A DNA stretch of 64,000 nucleotides from Fusibacter sp963666805 (GCA_963666805.2 CAXXWR010000007.1:1-64000), one strand, 5' to 3'. Shown: positions 17,842 through 25,747, numbered from the stretch's first letter. Notes: generated by a model not told the origin, from the letters alone. Numbers and translations: made by a program.

Positions 17842-18083
17842 AAAAAAACCTTCATGACTCATAGGGACGACGTATCGCGGTACCACCCTATTTATTGAAC
17901 GGCTGTCCAATCTCTCAATGAAGGTAAATCTAACAGGTTAACGCTTGTTAAACGCTTAAATCTACTTGTTTTCGACTTAAGGGCTCCAGAGCTGCTTCTC
18001 TCACATTGATTGCCTTTCACCTGATGCAATCTCTCTAAGGGTGTGAGGTACTCCTCTCTTTCATAGCACGTATTCATTATATT
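17842..18083 (-). promoter_or_regulatory. T-box leader controlling alaS, probable Ala specifier GCA
   Basis: The minus strand carries the invariant antiterminator T-box AGGGTGGTACCGCG (17889-17876). A competing terminator pairs ACCTTCATTGAG (about 17926-17914) with CTCATGAAGGT (17861-17848) followed by seven Ts. In stem I an AGTA motif occurs early, and GAAGCAGCTCTGGAG places GCA (Ala) after GAA in the specifier position. Binding of uncharged tRNA-Ala would favour antitermination. Confidence 0.93.
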
Positions 18084-18089
18084 AAAGAT

Positions 18090-18117
18090 ATTTTATCATA
18101 TTTAGGACGTCTGTCAA
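18090..18117 (-). promoter_or_regulatory. Sigma-A promoter of the alaS T-box transcript
   Basis: TTGACA (18117-18112), a 16-base spacer, and an extended -10 TGaTAAAAT with TAAAAT at 18095-18090. The start would be near 18083, directly before T-box stem I. Confidence 0.75.
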
Positions 18118-18264
18118 TTCCCTTTCACTCAAAGTTATAAGACCTATTGGGATCAAAGCCTATTGATTAAGCCTCCCTGCCCTATCCTTAATCCTGTACA
18201 CAGAATAAACACATGCATATGATATGGTTTTAGTAATAAGATTATAACTTGCAAAGGAGACGCT

Positions 18265-19257
18265 ATGACCCCTAAAATACAAAAAATCCTATCAGGACTT
18301 ATCATCATCTTACTGGTAGTCGGACTATTCAATCAATATAGGATTAATCAGCAACTTGAAAGACTCAATCAAAGTCTAATCAATCAAACCAATTCCATAC
18401 AAAATAATATAAGCAGTATTGCTTATTCAACTAAAGATCAAATTGATAACTTGAGAAATGATATCCATCAAGATAACAGCCTTTTTTCTCAGGCTGATGT
18501 TTCTTTTGAGCTTGATCAGCATAAGGTCAAAGCCAGTATCTTTGCTATTCCTAAAACGATAAAAGAAAATTCACTTGTACAGATAACCTTAAAGACCAAT
18601 CAAGGTGACTTCTCAACCTTACTCGACCAACAAGGTGAGGGCGAAATTATCTTACCACTCTGTGAGCGTGTCACGCCTGTCCTCTCTCTCATCAATGGGG
18701 AGACACAAGAAATGGAAGTCTTAGCAACTGAAAATTTAAACGCTCTTTATCAAACACTGGGCGATAGTGAGTGGGTAGACATTCCAGGTCAATCAGATAC
18801 AAGAAAACTCAATGTCATGATTCCAGTCGATGAAGAGTCGCCTCTAAAGGATATTGAGAATATTAAATCCGCTTATTTCATTAGAAGCGCCTCTAACATT
18901 GATATGAATCCTAACGGTGACAGCACAGAAACAGATGTTAAAATCGAAAGTAATGAGGCACCCTTTGATTCAAAAACGATTGAGGCAATCAAAAACAATA
19001 GTAATGGAGAGATTCTTGAAGCCACCCTTACCGATCAAAGTCCTAAGGGCATTGTCTTTTCAATCACTCAATCAAATGATATTGCCTCAGAGTCAGTCAA
19101 CTACTTTACTTATAGGCTTATCATTGAACTTGAAGGCGGTGTCTATCTCGTCTCTAATATTTACGACAGCCCTGGATTACAAATTGAAGCCAATAAAATT
19201 ATGTCCAATAGTGGTAGCGTTCATTTTGATGTTCTCTTTGATGAAGCTAGTCAATAA
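18265..19257 (+). CDS. Membrane-anchored protein of unknown function, paralogue of the next gene
   Basis: Not a family I recognise. The 330-residue protein has one N-terminal transmembrane segment (about residues 9-22, GLIIILLVVGLF), a Gln/Asn-rich coiled stretch (about 24-70), and a C-terminal part of mainly beta character that should face outside. The block DVSFELDQHKVKASIFAIPK through GEIILPLCERVTPVLSL aligns with the next gene, as do the segments around SEWVD and YFIRS. AAGGAG precedes the ATG. A terminator follows immediately, so the two paralogues may be separate units. Confidence 0.7.
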   Translation: MTPKIQKILSGLIIILLVVGLFNQYRINQQLERLNQSLINQTNSIQNNISSIAYSTKDQIDNLRNDIHQDNSLFSQADVSFELDQHKVKASIFAIPKTIKENSLVQITLKTNQGDFSTLLDQQGEGEIILPLCERVTPVLSLINGETQEMEVLATENLNALYQTLGDSEWVDIPGQSDTRKLNVMIPVDEESPLKDIENIKSAYFIRSASNIDMNPNGDSTETDVKIESNEAPFDSKTIEAIKNNSNGEILEATLTDQSPKGIVFSITQSNDIASESVNYFTYRLIIELEGGVYLVSNIYDSPGLQIEANKIMSNSGSVHFDVLFDEASQ

Positions 19258-19288
19258 GCTGCTCCAAAACACACAGTTTTTTCTCATA

Positions 19289-19332
19289 GGACTTGTCCAG
19301 CCGTGAATACAGCTTGGGACAAGTCTTTTTTT
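19289..19332 (+). terminator. Intrinsic terminator between the paralogues
   Basis: Stem GGACTTGTCC (19289-19298) with GGACAAGTC (19317-19325) and seven Ts, downstream of the first paralogue. Confidence 0.85.
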
Positions 19333-19342
19333 ATGGTAAAAT
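19314..19342 (+). promoter_or_regulatory. Possible promoter of second paralogue overlapping the terminator
   Basis: TTGGGA (19314-19319), a 17-base spacer and TAAAAT (19337-19342). The -35 lies in the terminator stem and the spacer contains its T-run. The leader would be about 15 bases. This is a weak prediction. Confidence 0.35.
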
Positions 19343-19364
19343 ACTAACGGAGAAAGGAGCTACT

Positions 19365-20279
19365 ATGTATAGACAACCCAAAAACCCACTTTTTTTTGCC
19401 ATTATTTTATTAATCTTTATTAATCTCATTACACTGATTAGTTTTCATGTCAGATTATCGGGAACGCGGAACACACTTCAAACGCAAATAAGCAATTTAC
19501 AAGATGAAACCAGCAATATGAGGACAACTATTCAACATCAAACTGATGTTTTTGAGGCTTCCACTAGCCTTTTTTCATTTAGTGATGTCTCTTTTAAATT
19601 AGCAGACGATCGAATTGTTGCTAATATTAATGCGACCGCTAAAACGCTTACTCAAGATGAGCATATTTATATCCGCCTTATAACAGATCAAGGCGAATTT
19701 GAAAAAGCCTTAGACGAAAATGGCAATGCTGTTATTATCTTGCCGATCTGTGCTCAAATTACACCTTTATTTGAAATCAGATCTCAGACACATACCCTTT
19801 CAGAAAGATTGGCTCCTCGATATACTGATGAAATTTTTTCATTGAAAAGTCAATTAACTTGGACTGATAGTGACAAAAAAGACCCTAAGACTTTATCCAT
19901 GACCATTACACCTAGCCTTAATGATTTAACTTTAACATCAGAAAAAGTTGAAAAGGGCTATTTCTTAAGAGTCCCTTTGAATTTTGATTCAGAAGACCAC
20001 GTGCTTTTATCTCAAGATGATTTAGAAGACTGGATGAGTAAGGGTGTAACAATTGATGCAAAACTTAAAGTCACCGATTCTGGCTTAGTATTTAATGCCC
20101 CTAAGGTTACAGAAGACATTGGAAAAGATACGCCACAATATGCATATATATTTATTCTCAAAACCAATAGCGACCGCTATTACTATTCAGCCTTAAGTCA
20201 TCCTGCAATCTATAATCAAGAGGAATCAACCCCTCGTGTCAAGGGAGACGAAACGCGATTAATTCCAGTTATACAATAA
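19365..20279 (+). CDS. Membrane-anchored protein of unknown function, tandem paralogue
   Basis: The 304-residue product starts MYRQPKNPLFFAIILLIFIN, a signal-anchor segment of about 20 residues, followed by a coiled region (about 30-65) and an extracytoplasmic domain. DVSFKLADDRIVANINATAK and AVIILPICAQITPLFEI correspond to blocks of the preceding gene with the same spacing, so the pair arose by duplication. AAAGGAG is 5 bases before the chosen ATG; upstream in-frame codons overlap the terminator. No catalytic motif is visible. A bidirectional terminator follows. Confidence 0.7.
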   Translation: MYRQPKNPLFFAIILLIFINLITLISFHVRLSGTRNTLQTQISNLQDETSNMRTTIQHQTDVFEASTSLFSFSDVSFKLADDRIVANINATAKTLTQDEHIYIRLITDQGEFEKALDENGNAVIILPICAQITPLFEIRSQTHTLSERLAPRYTDEIFSLKSQLTWTDSDKKDPKTLSMTITPSLNDLTLTSEKVEKGYFLRVPLNFDSEDHVLLSQDDLEDWMSKGVTIDAKLKVTDSGLVFNAPKVTEDIGKDTPQYAYIFILKTNSDRYYYSALSHPAIYNQEESTPRVKGDETRLIPVIQ

Positions 20280-20315
20280 TAAAACATAATAAAATATAAT
20301 ATACTGAAAGACTCA

Positions 20316-20347
20316 AAAAGGGTGCTGTTTAAAAACAGCACCCTTTT
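20316..20347. terminator. Bidirectional terminator between unknown gene and iscU
   Basis: Near-perfect hairpin GGGTGCTGTTT/AAACAGCACCC flanked by A4 and T4, between convergent genes ending at 20279 and 20394. Confidence 0.88.
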
Positions 20348-20393
20348 CTTAATTTATTCTTAGTTTAATAACCTATTTTAATAACCTATTAAA

Positions 20394-20813
20394 TTAAAAT
20401 TCAATGTCTACTACATCATGATCATGTTCATGATCAGCCGCTTCTGGATCATAATCTTTTAAGCCTTCATAGCTTTTACCATTTTTATTTGCATAATCAT
20501 AGATAGCCGCTTTCAGTGCTTGTTCAGCAAGCACTGAACAATGTACTTTAACAGGAGGAAGTCCACCCAACTCATCAATAACTTGCTTATTAGTAAGCGC
20601 CAAAGCTTCTTCTATTGATTGACCCATAATGAGTTCAGTTGAGACACTTGATGCAGCAATGGCAGAGCCACAACCAAACGTTTTAAACTTCACATCGACA
20701 ATTTTATCATCTTCAACTTTTATATAAATACGCATGATGTCACCACATTTGACATTCCCTACTTCACCGATACCATCAGCGTTTTCAATTTCACCAACAT
20801 TTCTTGGATTCAT
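20394..20813 (-). CDS. iscU: Fe-S cluster scaffold IscU/NifU-N, 5' end frameshifted
   Basis: U-type scaffold that receives sulfur from IscS. The three cluster-ligand cysteines are in NVKCGD, FGCGSAIAAS and VHCSVLAE. The C-terminus is a His/Asp-rich tail. This frame starts MNPRNVGEIENADGIG, whereas family members have about ten residues before it (YTEKVMDHF-like). Those residues are encoded just upstream in another frame with a good AAGGAGG, so one base appears to be missing (see 20810-20845). Translation from 20813 itself lacks a good ribosome site. Confidence 0.88.
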   Translation of the reverse strand: MNPRNVGEIENADGIGEVGNVKCGDIMRIYIKVEDDKIVDVKFKTFGCGSAIAASSVSTELIMGQSIEEALALTNKQVIDELGGLPPVKVHCSVLAEQALKAAIYDYANKNGKSYEGLKDYDPEAADHEHDHDVVDIEF

Positions 20814-20845
20814 AAATGATCCATTACTTTTTCTGTATATAACAT
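20810..20845 (-). other. Out-of-frame true 5' end of iscU (MLYTEKVMDHL then TGA)
   Basis: ATG at 20845, with AAGGAGG 8 bases upstream, encodes MLYTEKVMDHL and stops at TGA overlapping the ATG at 20813 (ATGA). One added T in GATCATTTATG would fuse it to MNPRNVG and give the normal 150-residue IscU. Confidence 0.8.
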
Positions 20846-20858
20846 GATTACATCCTCC

Positions 20859-22037
20859 TTAGCCTTTTGCTTTTGTCACTTTATCATAGAGTGGAGACCA
20901 CATTCTAAGTTTGTGTACGATTTCTTTAAGTGATTCAATCGCATAATCCACATCTTCTTCTGTGGTAAAATCACCAATTGATAATCTCAGTGATCCATGA
21001 GCGATTTCATGAGGTAATCCAATCCCCATTAAAACATGTGATGGATCAAGTGAACCTGAAGTACAAGCCGAACCACTTGAACCTGCAATTCCTTTTGCAT
21101 CTAAGCTAAGCAAGAGTGCTTCTCCTTCAATAAATTCAAAACAAACGTTGACATTACCCGGATGACGAAGTGTCGGATGACCATTGTATTTCGAATAATC
21201 AATCGCTTCAATAATCCCATTTGCCAATTTATCACGCAGTTTTGACAAGCGTTCAATATGTTCATCTAAATTGGCATGTGCCAGTTCAGCCGCTTTGGCA
21301 AAACCAACAATACCTGCTAAATTTTCAGTACCTGCTCTTCTTTTTCTTTCTTGAGCGCCACCTTCAATAAGATTTCTAATTTTAATGCCTCTTTTAATGT
21401 AAAGACCACCCACACCTTTAGGACCATAAATTTTATGACTTGAAACACTCATTAAATCTATGCCGAGTTCATTTACATCTATTGGATAGTTACCATAAGC
21501 TTGAACAGCATCTGTGTGAAAAATAACGCCATGCTTATGAGCAATTTCACCAATCTCTTTAATCGGTTCCATCGTCCCTATTTCATTATTCATAAACATC
21601 ATTGAAATAAGTACTGTATCAGGTCGAATAGCCTTTTCAAGCTCTTCAAGATCAATAAGTCCATACTCATCAACATCGAGATAAGTGACTTCAAAGCCTT
21701 CTCTTTCAAGTGCATTACAAGTATGTAAAATGGCATGATGCTCAATTTTACATGTAATCATGTGCTTGCCTTTATCCTTATTAGCTCTCATAACACCTTT
21801 TAAAGCCCAGTTGTCCGCTTCCGAACCACCTGCTGTAAAGTAAAAAGTATCTGGTGTTGTATGAATCGTATCCGCTATTGTTTTTCTCGCTTCATTTAAT
21901 TTACTTTTGGCTTCTTGACCAATTGTATGAATACTAGACGCATTCCCATAATACTCTGTAAAATAAGGAATCATTTCATCTAAAACTTCCTTTTTTACAG
22001 GAGTAGTTGCTGAATTGTCCATATAGACTCTTTTCAT
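20859..22037 (-). CDS. iscS: Cysteine desulfurase (IscS/NifS)
   Basis: PLP enzyme that removes sulfur from cysteine for Fe-S cluster assembly. The 392-residue protein starts MKRVYMDNSATTPVKKEV. The PLP lysine is in SSHKIYGPKGVGG, and the catalytic cysteine is in the GSSGSACTSGSLDPSHVL loop. It lies between iscR and iscU in one operon. The short active-site loop is typical of the NifS/IscS class rather than SufS. Confidence 0.96.
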   Translation of the reverse strand: MKRVYMDNSATTPVKKEVLDEMIPYFTEYYGNASSIHTIGQEAKSKLNEARKTIADTIHTTPDTFYFTAGGSEADNWALKGVMRANKDKGKHMITCKIEHHAILHTCNALEREGFEVTYLDVDEYGLIDLEELEKAIRPDTVLISMMFMNNEIGTMEPIKEIGEIAHKHGVIFHTDAVQAYGNYPIDVNELGIDLMSVSSHKIYGPKGVGGLYIKRGIKIRNLIEGGAQERKRRAGTENLAGIVGFAKAAELAHANLDEHIERLSKLRDKLANGIIEAIDYSKYNGHPTLRHPGNVNVCFEFIEGEALLLSLDAKGIAGSSGSACTSGSLDPSHVLMGIGLPHEIAHGSLRLSIGDFTTEEDVDYAIESLKEIVHKLRMWSPLYDKVTKAKG

Positions 22038-22058
22038 AGGTCCCTCTCCTCGCTTACT

Positions 22059-22520
22059 TTATTTACATTCGCAAATTGACGCAATAATATCAGATTCCTT
22101 ATTAAACTGATAATCGTCAACCATATGCTGAAGTGTAATGGAATTCACCACACTTGAAATACTCTCATATATTTTTTCATAAATAACTTTGGTTACACAA
22201 TAATTAGAGTGATCACACAGTTCTTCACTATCGTCTGTTACAACACAATCCGTCGGTGCAAGCGGTCCCTCTAGCGTGGTTAAAATAATACCAACTGTAA
22301 TCTCTTCTGGAGGTTTGGCTAACATATAACCGCCTTGTGCACCCCGAACACTTTTAACAAGCCCTGATTTTCTAAGTGGTGAAATCAGCTGTTCGAGATA
22401 ATTAACAGAAATCGCTTGACGTTCTGCTATACTTGTTAGGGATACAGGCCCATCGCCATAGTGTAGAGACAAATCAAACATTGCCTTTAAGCCGTATCGT
22501 CCTCTTGTTGATAACTTCAA
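22059..22520 (-). CDS. iscR: Rrf2 family regulator (IscR-like)
   Basis: Winged-helix regulator of Fe-S assembly, 153 residues. It begins KLSTRGRYGLKAMFDL and has the wing motif VRGAQGGYML. Three cysteines (PTDCVVTDD, ELCDHSNYC) probably bind a [2Fe-2S] cluster. A TTG at 22520 is preferred because AGGAG lies 8 bases upstream and the sequence then begins like family members; the frame upstream starts inside the ribosome site. First gene of the isc operon. Confidence 0.93.
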   Translation of the reverse strand: MKLSTRGRYGLKAMFDLSLHYGDGPVSLTSIAERQAISVNYLEQLISPLRKSGLVKSVRGAQGGYMLAKPPEEITVGIILTTLEGPLAPTDCVVTDDSEELCDHSNYCVTKVIYEKIYESISSVVNSITLQHMVDDYQFNKESDIIASICECK

Positions 22521-22568
22521 TTTATACACTCCTTTTAAATCCTAGTCTTTTACTAAGAAATCATTTTT

Positions 22569-22610
22569 ATTATAATATATCCGATTAAATGAGTCAACTT
22601 TAATGAGTCA
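22569..22610 (-). promoter_or_regulatory. isc operon promoter with repeated operator-like element
   Basis: TTGACT (22597-22592), 17 bases, TATAAT (22574-22569). The 9-base plus-strand sequence AATGAGTCA occurs at 22588-22596 and 22602-22610, overlapping the -35; it is a candidate IscR site. Confidence 0.75.
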
Positions 22611-22690
22611 TTTTACCTATGAAATATTTGTTAACAAAAGTCCTCATAATGCCGATAATATTAATAGAATAGGATGAGGAAGGATGTATC

Positions 22691-23572
22691 ATGACTGAAA
22701 GATTGAATGAACTCTATCAATTAACACAAAAGGCTCAAAAAATGGAGCGCATAAATGAAGAACTCGCTCTCAAAATCTATCTTGAAATTTTTGAAAATTA
22801 CGACCCCATTATTTCTAAAACGTTTGAATCAACTATTCATCTATTAGAAAAACGCCATCGTTACAAAGAAGCACTTGAAATATGTAATCGTGCAATTGAT
22901 GGCATTGAAAAAGACCAAATGTCAGGTATTAAGGACAAATTTGTCTCTAACAAGGAACGGATTCTTAGAAAATTAGCAGAACAAGAACCTGAGCCGCATG
23001 AATCTACCCCCAAGAAGCGCCCTATTAAGCTAAAAACAGTCCTAATACTCTTAGGTATTGTTCTTATAGTCGGCGTTATTTTAAGACTGAGTGACCCACT
23101 TGAAGTTTATGTTAATTTAGAAGGCAAAGAGTCGCTAGATAATGAATTTTTCACAGGAAGCAAAGAAGGTGCTGATTCTGAAGAAGAAACGTTTAAAGAT
23201 TATGCCCTTACTCAAGGGATGTTAGATATTGCCTCCACTGAGGCTGAACGCAACGTTGAAGTCACCGATGTCACCATTAGTCCTCAAAATGAAAACATTG
23301 GTTTAGGTTTACTGGTATCATTGGGAACCAGCGAAGCACGTGCCAAAGAAATTGCCATTGATACTCTTAAAAGTTTATCTGGTGCAGCTTCAGCAGAATA
23401 CAAATCTCTTTCTGCTCCTTCTGCCAATTCTTTTGGTGGTCTTTACGACTACTATGAAGTGATTGTAACAGTGGGCTACGGTACTGATGAAGACAGCTTC
23501 ATTGTTAAAGGAACAAAAGCACGAAACCAAGACGATATCTTTTGGAGGCAAAATACAGACAGTCCTCAATAA
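22691..23572 (+). CDS. Unknown membrane protein with TPR-like cytoplasmic and external domains
   Basis: Not recognised. Residues 1-95 are alpha-helical with TPR-like character (ALEICNRAIDGIEK). A basic linker ends in KKR and a single transmembrane helix follows at about 114-132 (LKTVLILLGIVLIVGVIL). The rest should be extracytoplasmic and includes an acidic linker and a folded region with YDYYEVIVTVGYG. It is divergent from iscR and ends at a strong terminator. ATG with upstream GAGGAAGG. Confidence 0.72.
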   Translation: MTERLNELYQLTQKAQKMERINEELALKIYLEIFENYDPIISKTFESTIHLLEKRHRYKEALEICNRAIDGIEKDQMSGIKDKFVSNKERILRKLAEQEPEPHESTPKKRPIKLKTVLILLGIVLIVGVILRLSDPLEVYVNLEGKESLDNEFFTGSKEGADSEEETFKDYALTQGMLDIASTEAERNVEVTDVTISPQNENIGLGLLVSLGTSEARAKEIAIDTLKSLSGAASAEYKSLSAPSANSFGGLYDYYEVIVTVGYGTDEDSFIVKGTKARNQDDIFWRQNTDSPQ

Positions 23573-23604
23573 AACGTTAAAATCCTTTTCACCTATAAAT
23601 TTAG

Positions 23605-23633
23605 AAGACAAGATCATGATCTTGTCTTTTTTT
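23605..23633 (+). terminator. Intrinsic terminator
   Basis: A perfect palindrome AAGACAAGATC/GATCTTGTCTT followed by Ts, 30 bases after the unknown TM gene. Confidence 0.9.
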
Positions 23634-23642
23634 AATGCAAAC

Positions 23643-23690
23643 TTGACAAGAAAACAAAAATTGTCTATACTGTACTTATCGTACAAGTAC
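23643..23690 (+). promoter_or_regulatory. Promoter and candidate operator of the GntR-ABC operon
   Basis: Consensus TTGACA (23643-23648), 17 bases, TATACT (23666-23671). It is followed by the inverted repeat GTACTT-N7-AAGTAC (23672-23690) over the transcription start, a likely autoregulatory site for the YtrA-type repressor. The direct repeat ACTAAGT follows. Confidence 0.8.
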
Positions 23691-23743
23691 ACTAAGTTCA
23701 CTAAGTACAAATTCTAGAATATCGTATCTTAAAGGAGAATCAC

Positions 23744-24121
23744 GTGGAAATACTCATAAGTAGTCACTCTGAAAAACCCATCTATGAGCAAATTAGCTCA
23801 CAGATGAAACGCATGATTATGGAACAGACCTTGATGCCCGGAGACCCTATTCCTTCTATGAGATCATTAGCTAAATCGCTACACGTTAGTGTTATCACCG
23901 TCCAACGTGCTTATGAAGATTTACAAAGAGATGGCTTTATAGAAACTACTGTCGGAAAAGGCAGTTTTGTCTCGGCTATTAAACCCGAATTTTTTAAAGA
24001 AGAACAACTTAAAAAAATTGAAAAGGCACTGGAAAGTGCCATTAACTACGCCAAAATTTCAGGTGTATCCTATGATGAGTTGCAAACACTCTTAAAACTC
24101 TTATATAACGAGGAGGCCTAA
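23744..24121 (+). CDS. GntR family regulator, YtrA subfamily
   Basis: The 125-residue protein has an N-terminal winged helix (KPIYEQISSQMKRMIMEQ, PIPSMRSLAKSLHVS, VQRAYEDLQRDGF) and only a short helical C-terminal dimerisation tail, which defines YtrA-type regulators. These usually repress an adjacent ABC transporter operon. The start is GTG at 23744 with AAAGGAG upstream. It directly abuts the ATPase gene. Confidence 0.92.
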   Translation: MEILISSHSEKPIYEQISSQMKRMIMEQTLMPGDPIPSMRSLAKSLHVSVITVQRAYEDLQRDGFIETTVGKGSFVSAIKPEFFKEEQLKKIEKALESAINYAKISGVSYDELQTLLKLLYNEEA

Positions 24122-24997
24122 ATGGAATCTTTAACCCCTAATCAACCCTTAGTTACAATTAAAAACCTGACCAAGTATTATCCAACTTTTACGCTTGATA
24201 GCATTTCTTTTGATATTCCCAAAGGCTCTATTGTTGGATTAATCGGTGAAAACGGTGCTGGCAAAAGTACAACCATCAACGCCATGCTTGATTTAATTCC
24301 GTCGGATCGTGGAGAGGTTACCTTTTGGGGACAAAATATCGCGGACCATCCAGAACTAAAAGAAGATATCGGTGTGGTCTTTGACCAAAACCACTTTTAT
24401 GAAACGCTAACGCCTGAAAAAATCGAAAAAATATGCCGTTCAGCTTATAAAAAGTGGGACACTGAACTTTATAACCAGTATCTATCACGATTTGAATTAC
24501 CTAAAAATCATGAAATTAAACAATTCTCAAACGGGATGAAGGTTAAGCTCAATATTGCCGTTGCCCTCTCTCATCATCCCCGTTTGTTGATATTAGATGA
24601 AGCGACCAATGGCCTTGATCCTGTTGTAAGAGATGACATGTTGGACCTCTTTCTAGATTTTGTCCAAAATGAAGAACACGCCATATTGATGTCATCCCAC
24701 ATCACTTCAGACCTTGAAAAAATAGCGGATTACATTACCTTTATTCACCATGGAAAATGTCAATTTTCTAAAGAAAAAGATGATCTGAAATACAACTATG
24801 GTTTAGTCAAATGTGGTGAAGATCTCTTTCAAACCCTTTCACAGGAAAGTATCCTTGCCTATCGTAAAATGGACTACCATTACGAAGTGCTCGTCAATGA
24901 TAAAAATGCTTTTAGGGAACTCTACCCTGAAGCGGTTATTGACCCCGCCAGTATTGATGATATCTTATTGACTTATATCAAGGGAGGAAGAAAATGA
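24122..24997 (+). CDS. ABC transporter ATP-binding protein
   Basis: Cytoplasmic ATPase of an ABC-2-type exporter, 291 residues. Walker A GENGAGKSTT, signature FSNGMKVKL, Walker B LLILDEATNGLDP and the switch His in MSSHIT are visible. The signature is SNGMK instead of SGGQ, common in YtrB/BcrA-type ATPases. It starts right after the regulator stop and overlaps the permease by 4 bases (ATGA). Confidence 0.95.
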   Translation: MESLTPNQPLVTIKNLTKYYPTFTLDSISFDIPKGSIVGLIGENGAGKSTTINAMLDLIPSDRGEVTFWGQNIADHPELKEDIGVVFDQNHFYETLTPEKIEKICRSAYKKWDTELYNQYLSRFELPKNHEIKQFSNGMKVKLNIAVALSHHPRLLILDEATNGLDPVVRDDMLDLFLDFVQNEEHAILMSSHITSDLEKIADYITFIHHGKCQFSKEKDDLKYNYGLVKCGEDLFQTLSQESILAYRKMDYHYEVLVNDKNAFRELYPEAVIDPASIDDILLTYIKGGRK

Positions 24998-25644
24998 AAA
25001 GCCTGATTATAAAAGACCTACTTAACATTGTGCACAATCTAAAATCTCTTTTTTTAATGCTCATCGTTTTTGCGTTTGCCTTTATCCCCTCAAGTGGTCC
25101 TAGCACTTATATCATTCTCAGTGCCCTCCTCTGTGGGATGATGATGATTACCACCTATGCTTTTGATGAAAGATCCAATTGGGAGAAATACGCTTTAACC
25201 CTTCCTATCAAGAGGCAAGATGTTATCAAAAGTAAATTTATTGTCCTTTATTTATTTGCAATTTTAGGTGCCATCTGGGGAACGCTAGTAAGTTACATTG
25301 GACAAGTAATCCTAACCAAACAACTCCTGTCCTTAGAAGAAGTTATGACATTATTGACAACTGCCCTTATTGCCATTATTATTGCAACTTTTGGGGCCAG
25401 TATAACCATCCCCGTTATTGTAAAAAAAGGGGCTGAAAAAGCCAGACTGCTTTCTTTCATTGCATTTCTTATCCCAGCAGGAATTATTTTTCTACTTATT
25501 CAAATAGGAAAAGCCTTGAAAATTCCAAGTGACTCAACCACAGCTTCAGTAGTTGTCGTCATTACTTGCTTATTGGCTTTAGCGATTCAAATTATACCTT
25601 ATAAACTCGCTTCAAAACTCTACCAAAATAAATCACTTATATAA
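24994..25644 (+). CDS. ABC-2 type membrane permease
   Basis: The 216-residue protein has about six hydrophobic segments, in regions near residues 15-35, 38-50, 80-105, 113-135, 145-165 and 185-203. The extended charged loop DERSNWEKYALTLPIKRQDVI matches ABC2_membrane_5-type permeases. It forms an exporter with the ATPase. The substrate is unknown; YtrA-linked systems are often induced by cell-wall antibiotics, which is family knowledge only. Confidence 0.9.
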   Translation: MKSLIIKDLLNIVHNLKSLFLMLIVFAFAFIPSSGPSTYIILSALLCGMMMITTYAFDERSNWEKYALTLPIKRQDVIKSKFIVLYLFAILGAIWGTLVSYIGQVILTKQLLSLEEVMTLLTTALIAIIIATFGASITIPVIVKKGAEKARLLSFIAFLIPAGIIFLLIQIGKALKIPSDSTTASVVVVITCLLALAIQIIPYKLASKLYQNKSLI

Positions 25645-25646
25645 TA

Positions 25647-25747
25647 AATCCCCCTCATGGCGATTGTGAACTGCCCCCTTCAGAGTTAGACCTAAATTCT
25701 AACTCTGAAGGAGTTGGTTCATTGACCATCAGGGGGATTTTGTTTTT
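25647..25747 (+). terminator. ABC operon terminator split by a 55-bp insertion
   Basis: Arms AATCCCCCTCATGG (25647-25660) and CCATCAGGGGGATT (25726-25739) pair at 13 of 14 positions and are followed by a T-run. Between them sits the palindrome at 25667-25721. Without it the loop would be only about 7 bases. Confidence 0.7.
25667..25721. mobile_element. MITE-like 55-bp palindrome with IS3-type ends
   Basis: Two arms of about 23 bases begin TGAAC and share CCTTCAGAGTTAG (19 of 23 matches), separated by about 9 bases. TTG flanks both sides (25664-25666 and 25722-25724), compatible with a 3-bp target duplication. TG...CA ends and a 3-bp duplication are features of IS3-family elements. No coding capacity. 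Confidence 0.5.

Noticed and set aside
17892..18077. A 61-codon minus-strand open frame
   Set aside because: It lies wholly inside the alaS T-box leader, whose conserved RNA motifs explain the sequence.
18917..19306. Plus-strand 129-codon frame overlapping the first unknown membrane gene
   Set aside because: It is an alternative frame inside a longer gene with better start and domain pattern.
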